Origin: Clusia tigrina
Lineage: Eukaryota > Arthropoda > Insecta > Diptera > Clusiidae
Direction of reading: 5' to 3'
Length of the DNA stretch: 64,000 bases
NCBI GenBank assembly: GCA_920105625.2
Contig: OV050032.1
Span: 14,860,834-14,924,833 of the forward strand
Under the pieces are notes generated by a model. The model saw nothing but the letters and a program-made list of their open reading frames with translations. It did no database searches and was not told the origin of the DNA. This document shows, piece after piece, positions 60,344 to 64,000 of the stretch. Both the position numbers and the translations under genes were made by a program. Numbering within the stretch: the stretch's first letter is position 1; each line of letters begins with the position of its first letter.

Positions 60344-60471
60344 CATGAAAAGAGAAGAAGTGACATCACTGTTTGTGAGATTGCTTTTAAAAGTTGCTTT
60401 CATAATTGTGTTGTTTGGATTATTTGATTTTTTCTCGATTAATCCAGATTTCAGATCCCCCCCCCATCAAT
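60344..60471 (+). CDS. Putative first coding exon of a membrane-anchored protein
   Basis: It is bounded by a polypyrimidine tract plus CGTACAG acceptor (AG 60342-60343) and a strong donor CAAT|GTAAGT. An ATG at 60345 opens 42 codons plus one base: a short charged start (MKREEV), a transmembrane-like core (LLLKVAFIIVLFGLFDFF) and a polar segment with SPPHQ. The layout suits a type II membrane or signal-anchored protein. I cannot name a family, and no next exon was identified before the window end. The acceptor tract is a plain CT microsatellite, so a chance match is possible. Confidence 0.3.
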
Positions 60472-62204
60472 GTAAGTACTCCCGTATCTAAGGACAAAGA
60501 GATAAAACTGTCGAAGCGGTGTTGAAAAAATTCTCTACTTATCGCTCATTAAATTTAATGTTACAACTCTTCTTCTCCTGTAAAACTCACCATTTTAGTT
60601 CAAACGATGTACACACCTGTGTACGGAAAACTCCTGCGAGCTCATGTTTATTTGGCAGGATTGGTTTCGAAATTGACACTCTGAAGTTTGTTTCGTAAAT
60701 ACAGAACAAGCATTTGTTTTGAGTCGGCTTGTTCAGAGACGAACCGATCGGAAGAGTTGTTAATCCTGGTTCGATACTTTGCAATCAATTATTTGGTGCA
60801 ACTCTTTTGGCAGACATTTTAATACCACAAGATTCGGCTGGCTTTTGAAAGGGAATGTGACTTGTGTCTCATGCGGTATCAGAAAGGATCAATCATAGCC
60901 TAAGAGTTTCTTTTGGGCGCTCAACCTACCTACCTACCTAATATAAATAAAAGCACCCGAGACGACTCTTAAATGTTCATGGGATACAGACAAAGTTCCC
61001 AGGGAGTTCTTCTCCAGATTATGACTGAATAAAATGATCATAATCATAATTTGTGTGAAGTATAAATTCTCATACTCGAATGTTGGCGCGGCACTTTATG
61101 CATCCACTTGGAACTCAGGTTGATAGATTTTTATTATAACTTAGGGAGGGGTGTTCAGAGCACGGTCATGTGACACCATGATCCTTTGCATCTCGCTAAT
61201 AGACTTGTAAGTAAGGGACACTTTTGGTTGTCGGCTTTTAGATGCTAGTTTTTAGGGCCTCAGGTCGACGCATAGTCAACTGCAGTTATTTCCGCTGAAA
61301 GCGCGTCTACTGGTAAGACATGGAGAGCACATGAGATGGCACAGACACCATCCTATCTTTTTTCGAAATGCAAAAAAGACGTTAAAATTATGAAATTTTG
61401 CTGCAATTTTCACAAATTATTTTCCAGACACACTTCAAATTCACTGGACTTCAATAAATTAGTTCTATAACCCAACTGACAGACATCTAGATGATTATTT
61501 TACTTTTTTGCAAGCAATTATTAATGGTTCACTGGTATACTCGCACACAAACAGGCTACTCCATTATTCATAAATGTATCTGAATTTCATGTTTATTACA
61601 TTACGAGCGAAAGGTAGGAGTATAATCAAAACTAGAATTTTTCCACAATTCAGAATTTCGAATTATTCTGGTTGGCTCTGCTCTGCGCACTTATATTGTA
61701 ATTGTTCTGTGATACAAAAGAACAAAAGCGAATGAATATGGTAGGAAAAAATTAAAACTACTATCAAATCAACAGAAAGAACCACCACAAAGGTAAACAA
61801 GTTATCTGCAATCACTTTTACACGCTACTATTGGGATATGAGGCTGTTAGAAGCGTTCACGTGGAACGGCGGTGACCCGACTCAACAATGGCATTTCAAA
61901 ATGACTTTCATAAATCTTTCAATAAAATTTGAGTACCCACTCCATCACCCTTTTGTGGGAGGGGAAATAACAAGCAGGGAGAGAGAGCGAGCACTTCTGT
62001 GGCATAGCAAAATTATTACCAGGTAAGAGCCGGATGGTAGCTTGTTTCTTTCAAACGTCAAATAGTGTCCCATTAAATTCTTTTGTTCAATGTATTTGTT
62101 GGCATTTTACGTTCGTAATGAAAACTTTTCTCTCTTTTGGGCGGCGCTTAAATAGCAATGCAGACGATTGCCTGCAAATAATTTTTCTATATGTTCTGAG
62201 TTGT
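60472..62204. other. Spacer
   Basis: CCTA repeat near 60925-60940; otherwise no gene or element recognised. Confidence 0.4.
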
Positions 62205-62218
62205 TATTCCAGCGACTT

Positions 62219-62308
62219 GAGCTGAAAGCCCTGGCAGCTAGTGCTCCTAAATTTTGTATGATAAGAATTGATTCTTATCCTTCTTTTGTAAATAATAAAT
62301 AATAATAA
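62219..62308 (+). mobile_element. 5'-truncated LINE 3' end with TAA tail
   Basis: A 90-bp insert ends in TAA/AAT repeats and is flanked by a perfect 14-bp direct repeat TATTCCAGCGACTT (62205-62218, 62309-62322). This is the signature of target-primed reverse transcription. The last 55 bases equal the block at 9850-9906. A TAA-type tail is known from I/R1-type LINEs; the family assignment is inference. Confidence 0.8.
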
Positions 62309-62322
62309 TATTCCAGCGACTT

Positions 62323-63145
62323 ATGTATATATTTGGTAGTGTATTGACTGTAATTAATAGTACATATCTAAAAATGGGCGCAGTCTCTGCACCTGTGCCA
62401 CTATTCCCCTCAACTGCGCGGGTGGATTGCTGGCAATAAAGCACGTTCGAGTGCTGCCTTTCTCGTATCTGCAGCCATACAGCGTAAACTCAAGTGTGTG
62501 TGTTCCACGTTCCACACTGTTCACATTGCAAATAACACTTTTACTTATCTTGCGTTTTCGTTGCTTGCGAATTGCAAGTACCCTGCCAACCGACCGACAA
62601 GGGAATCTCGAATTATCATCGTCGTCTGGCTATTATTTTTTATTTTATTAAATCTCTTTTTTTTTAGCCAACACTCAAGTTGCAATTCAAATGCGGCGTT
62701 GCAGTGCATATTAATTTATTTTATTCATATTCAATGTTTACTGAACAATTTTTCGTTTGTCTTTATTTTGCTTTTTATATTTTCAAGTCAATAACTTCCG
62801 TTCAAATATGGCGGCAGTGTTTCCATTTGAATTTTAAATGAGAGTAGTAGTTGTTGGTGTTGTATGCGTTGTTCTGCGGTTAGTTCAATGTGAGAGAGCC
62901 AACCCAAGTGCACATGCAGAGACTTTCTATATACTGCTCGTATATTGGAATTGTATATCCCTCTCTGTCGCATTAAGTGCGAATACATGGTTTTACCGTT
63001 TATTCGCACTTTATAAATTCTAATTAATTTATTATTTATTTGCTTACTGTGCGGCGCTCGGTGGGGGATAATAAAAAGTTCATAGCTAGTACAAAAAGGG
63101 AATTATTTCGTATGCTCCAATTATGGATTATGAGGTTGCCTGGAG
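62323..63145. other. Spacer
   Basis: No gene or element recognised. A 61-codon ORF at 62838 with a Val-rich start arises from GTT-rich sequence. Confidence 0.4.
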
Positions 63146-63464
63146 CAGTGCTCGTCAAACTTTTGAGTGTGACGGACCGGCTGCAGTTTTTCTATTACGT
63201 CGGGGATCGGTACCTTTTTTTATTGATTATTTTTCGTTTACGATCATCTCATATATGTATTAAAATTTGTTTAAATGCATTTCTTTATTAGCCGGGTGTC
63301 TATATATGACCTATTACCATTTAATGATAGCAGATATTAGCGATTTTTTATGAATGTTTAACAAATTTAAGTTGTTTTGTCCATTTCGCGAGCCCTTTGC
63401 GGACCGGCGACTTATGGCTTACGGACCGGCACCGGTCCGCGGACCACCACTTTGACGAGCACTG
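63146..63464. mobile_element. hAT MITE with 8-bp target duplication
   Basis: TIR CAGTGCTCGTCAAA (63146-63159) is mirrored exactly at 63451-63464. Flanking 8-mers GCCTGGAG (63138-63145) and GCCTAGAG (63465-63472) match at 7 of 8. The subterminal GGTCCGCGGACC and CCGGTCCG motifs are like those of Charlie-type hAT elements in many animals. 319 bp, no transposase. Confidence 0.85.
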
Positions 63465-64000
63465 GCCTAGAGCACTCACACACACACACATGCACATTCT
63501 TGCATACGTACAGAACACCCTGAAGCAAAATTTTAAATGAAACTATATACTTTAATGAATGTTGAATTGTTAACCAAAAGTTTTTGTTCCACGTAACACA
63601 GCCCAGTGATTCGAACTGTTAGCGTAAACTAATTTTCATAATAATGCACCAGTTCACTAGTATGAGCCAATCGGCAACGCCTAGATTTGAATGTTGAACT
63701 TTTTTCAAATTTCCTGCGCCATATTTCTATGTGTTTCTATCTGATGGTAATTTCCATAAAATATAAATATAACCTTCCTACTTGCAAATAAGCTATTCGA
63801 TGTCGGCAATATGAATTTTCAGTAAATTAGCGGAAGAGTGAGAAAGAAAGTCAGCTTCTTGTATCTCTTGAGACCTTGCGCAGCCAAAGTCCGGGAGTTT
63901 AGGCCATTCCGAAACTTACCCACCTTGTAATTATTAATCGTTTACTTCCTTTCGGTCTCTGCACAATTTTTTTAATTTTATGAAAAAGAAAACTAAAAAC
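63465..64000. other. Spacer to the window end
   Basis: A short CA run follows the hAT element at 63477-63489. Nothing else recognised. Confidence 0.4.

Larger units (their letters stand above)
7406..64000 (+). other. Abl: Putative Abl intron 1 (donor at 7406, acceptor beyond the window)
   Basis: The exon-1 donor is strong and no sequence encoding the next conserved Abl segment or the SH3, SH2 or kinase domains was recognised downstream. The simplest reading is a first intron of at least 56.6 kb. It is rich in mobile elements, tandem arrays and candidate enhancer sites. A nested gene, or the start of another gene near 60 kb, cannot be excluded. Confidence 0.5.

Noticed and set aside
62838..63023. 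61-codon ORF with a Val-rich, signal-like start
   Set aside because: The start is encoded by GTAGTT/GTTGTT simple sequence. Nothing else supports a gene.

Overview
The window looks like chromosomal DNA of a higher (cyclorrhaphan) fly, most likely a tephritid fruit fly or close relative. The basis is an Abl tyrosine-kinase first exon whose conserved ends match what I recall of Drosophila Abl, a TGIF-class homeodomain, AT-rich spacer full of GTT, CA and CTG microsatellites, and fly-type mobile elements (mariner, R1-like LINE, hAT and small MITEs). The species call is inference.

Only two protein genes can be recognised. Positions 3-1016 hold the 3' part of a TGIF/achintya-vismay-like TALE homeobox gene on the plus strand, cut by the window edge. 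Positions 7102-7405 hold the first coding exon of Abl on the plus strand. It ends in a strong phase-1 splice donor, and no later Abl exon is recognisable, so nearly all of the remaining 56.6 kb is read as Abl intron 1 or flanking DNA. Two weaker gene hints lie inside it: a 52-codon ORF with a signal-peptide-like start (29077-29235) downstream of a TATA box, and an exon-like block (60344-60471) encoding a membrane-anchor-like N terminus.

The rest is a dense record of mobile-element and simple-repeat activity. There is a TA-flanked MITE (4099-4608). There are two nested hAT-like elements (13478-14251 containing 13646-14005), whose inner family recurs inverted at 24489-24890 and carries a 21-bp satellite. 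A short-TIR MITE family has two copies with 7-bp target duplications (30792-31000 and 55113-55275). A family rich in CGATA-type sequence has three copies (9711, 36585, 49484). A hairpin MITE has two copies (49864 and 54136), one with a triplicated end. A clean hAT MITE has an 8-bp target duplication (63146-63464). LINE 3' tails are seen at 62219-62308 and inside the repeat at 9850. Coding relics include an R1-like LINE (24985-26036, minus), an RTE-like LINE (38172-39050, plus) and a mariner transposase (31495-32080, plus). tRNA-derived SINE heads sit at 15701 and 33686.

The largest single structure is a 2.3-kb tandem array of GATAAA/GAGA units (17881-20176), with an internal 282-bp higher-order duplication. 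A 1-kb polypyrimidine tract lies at 26037-27050. Candidate regulatory features include two Grainyhead-type AACCGGTT sites at 10162-10183, a palindrome pair upstream of Abl (6348-6375), and a strong excess of the heptamer ACTCGTA/TACGAGT across the window. I did not find a new multigene system. The novelty here lies in the small transposon families and the arrays.
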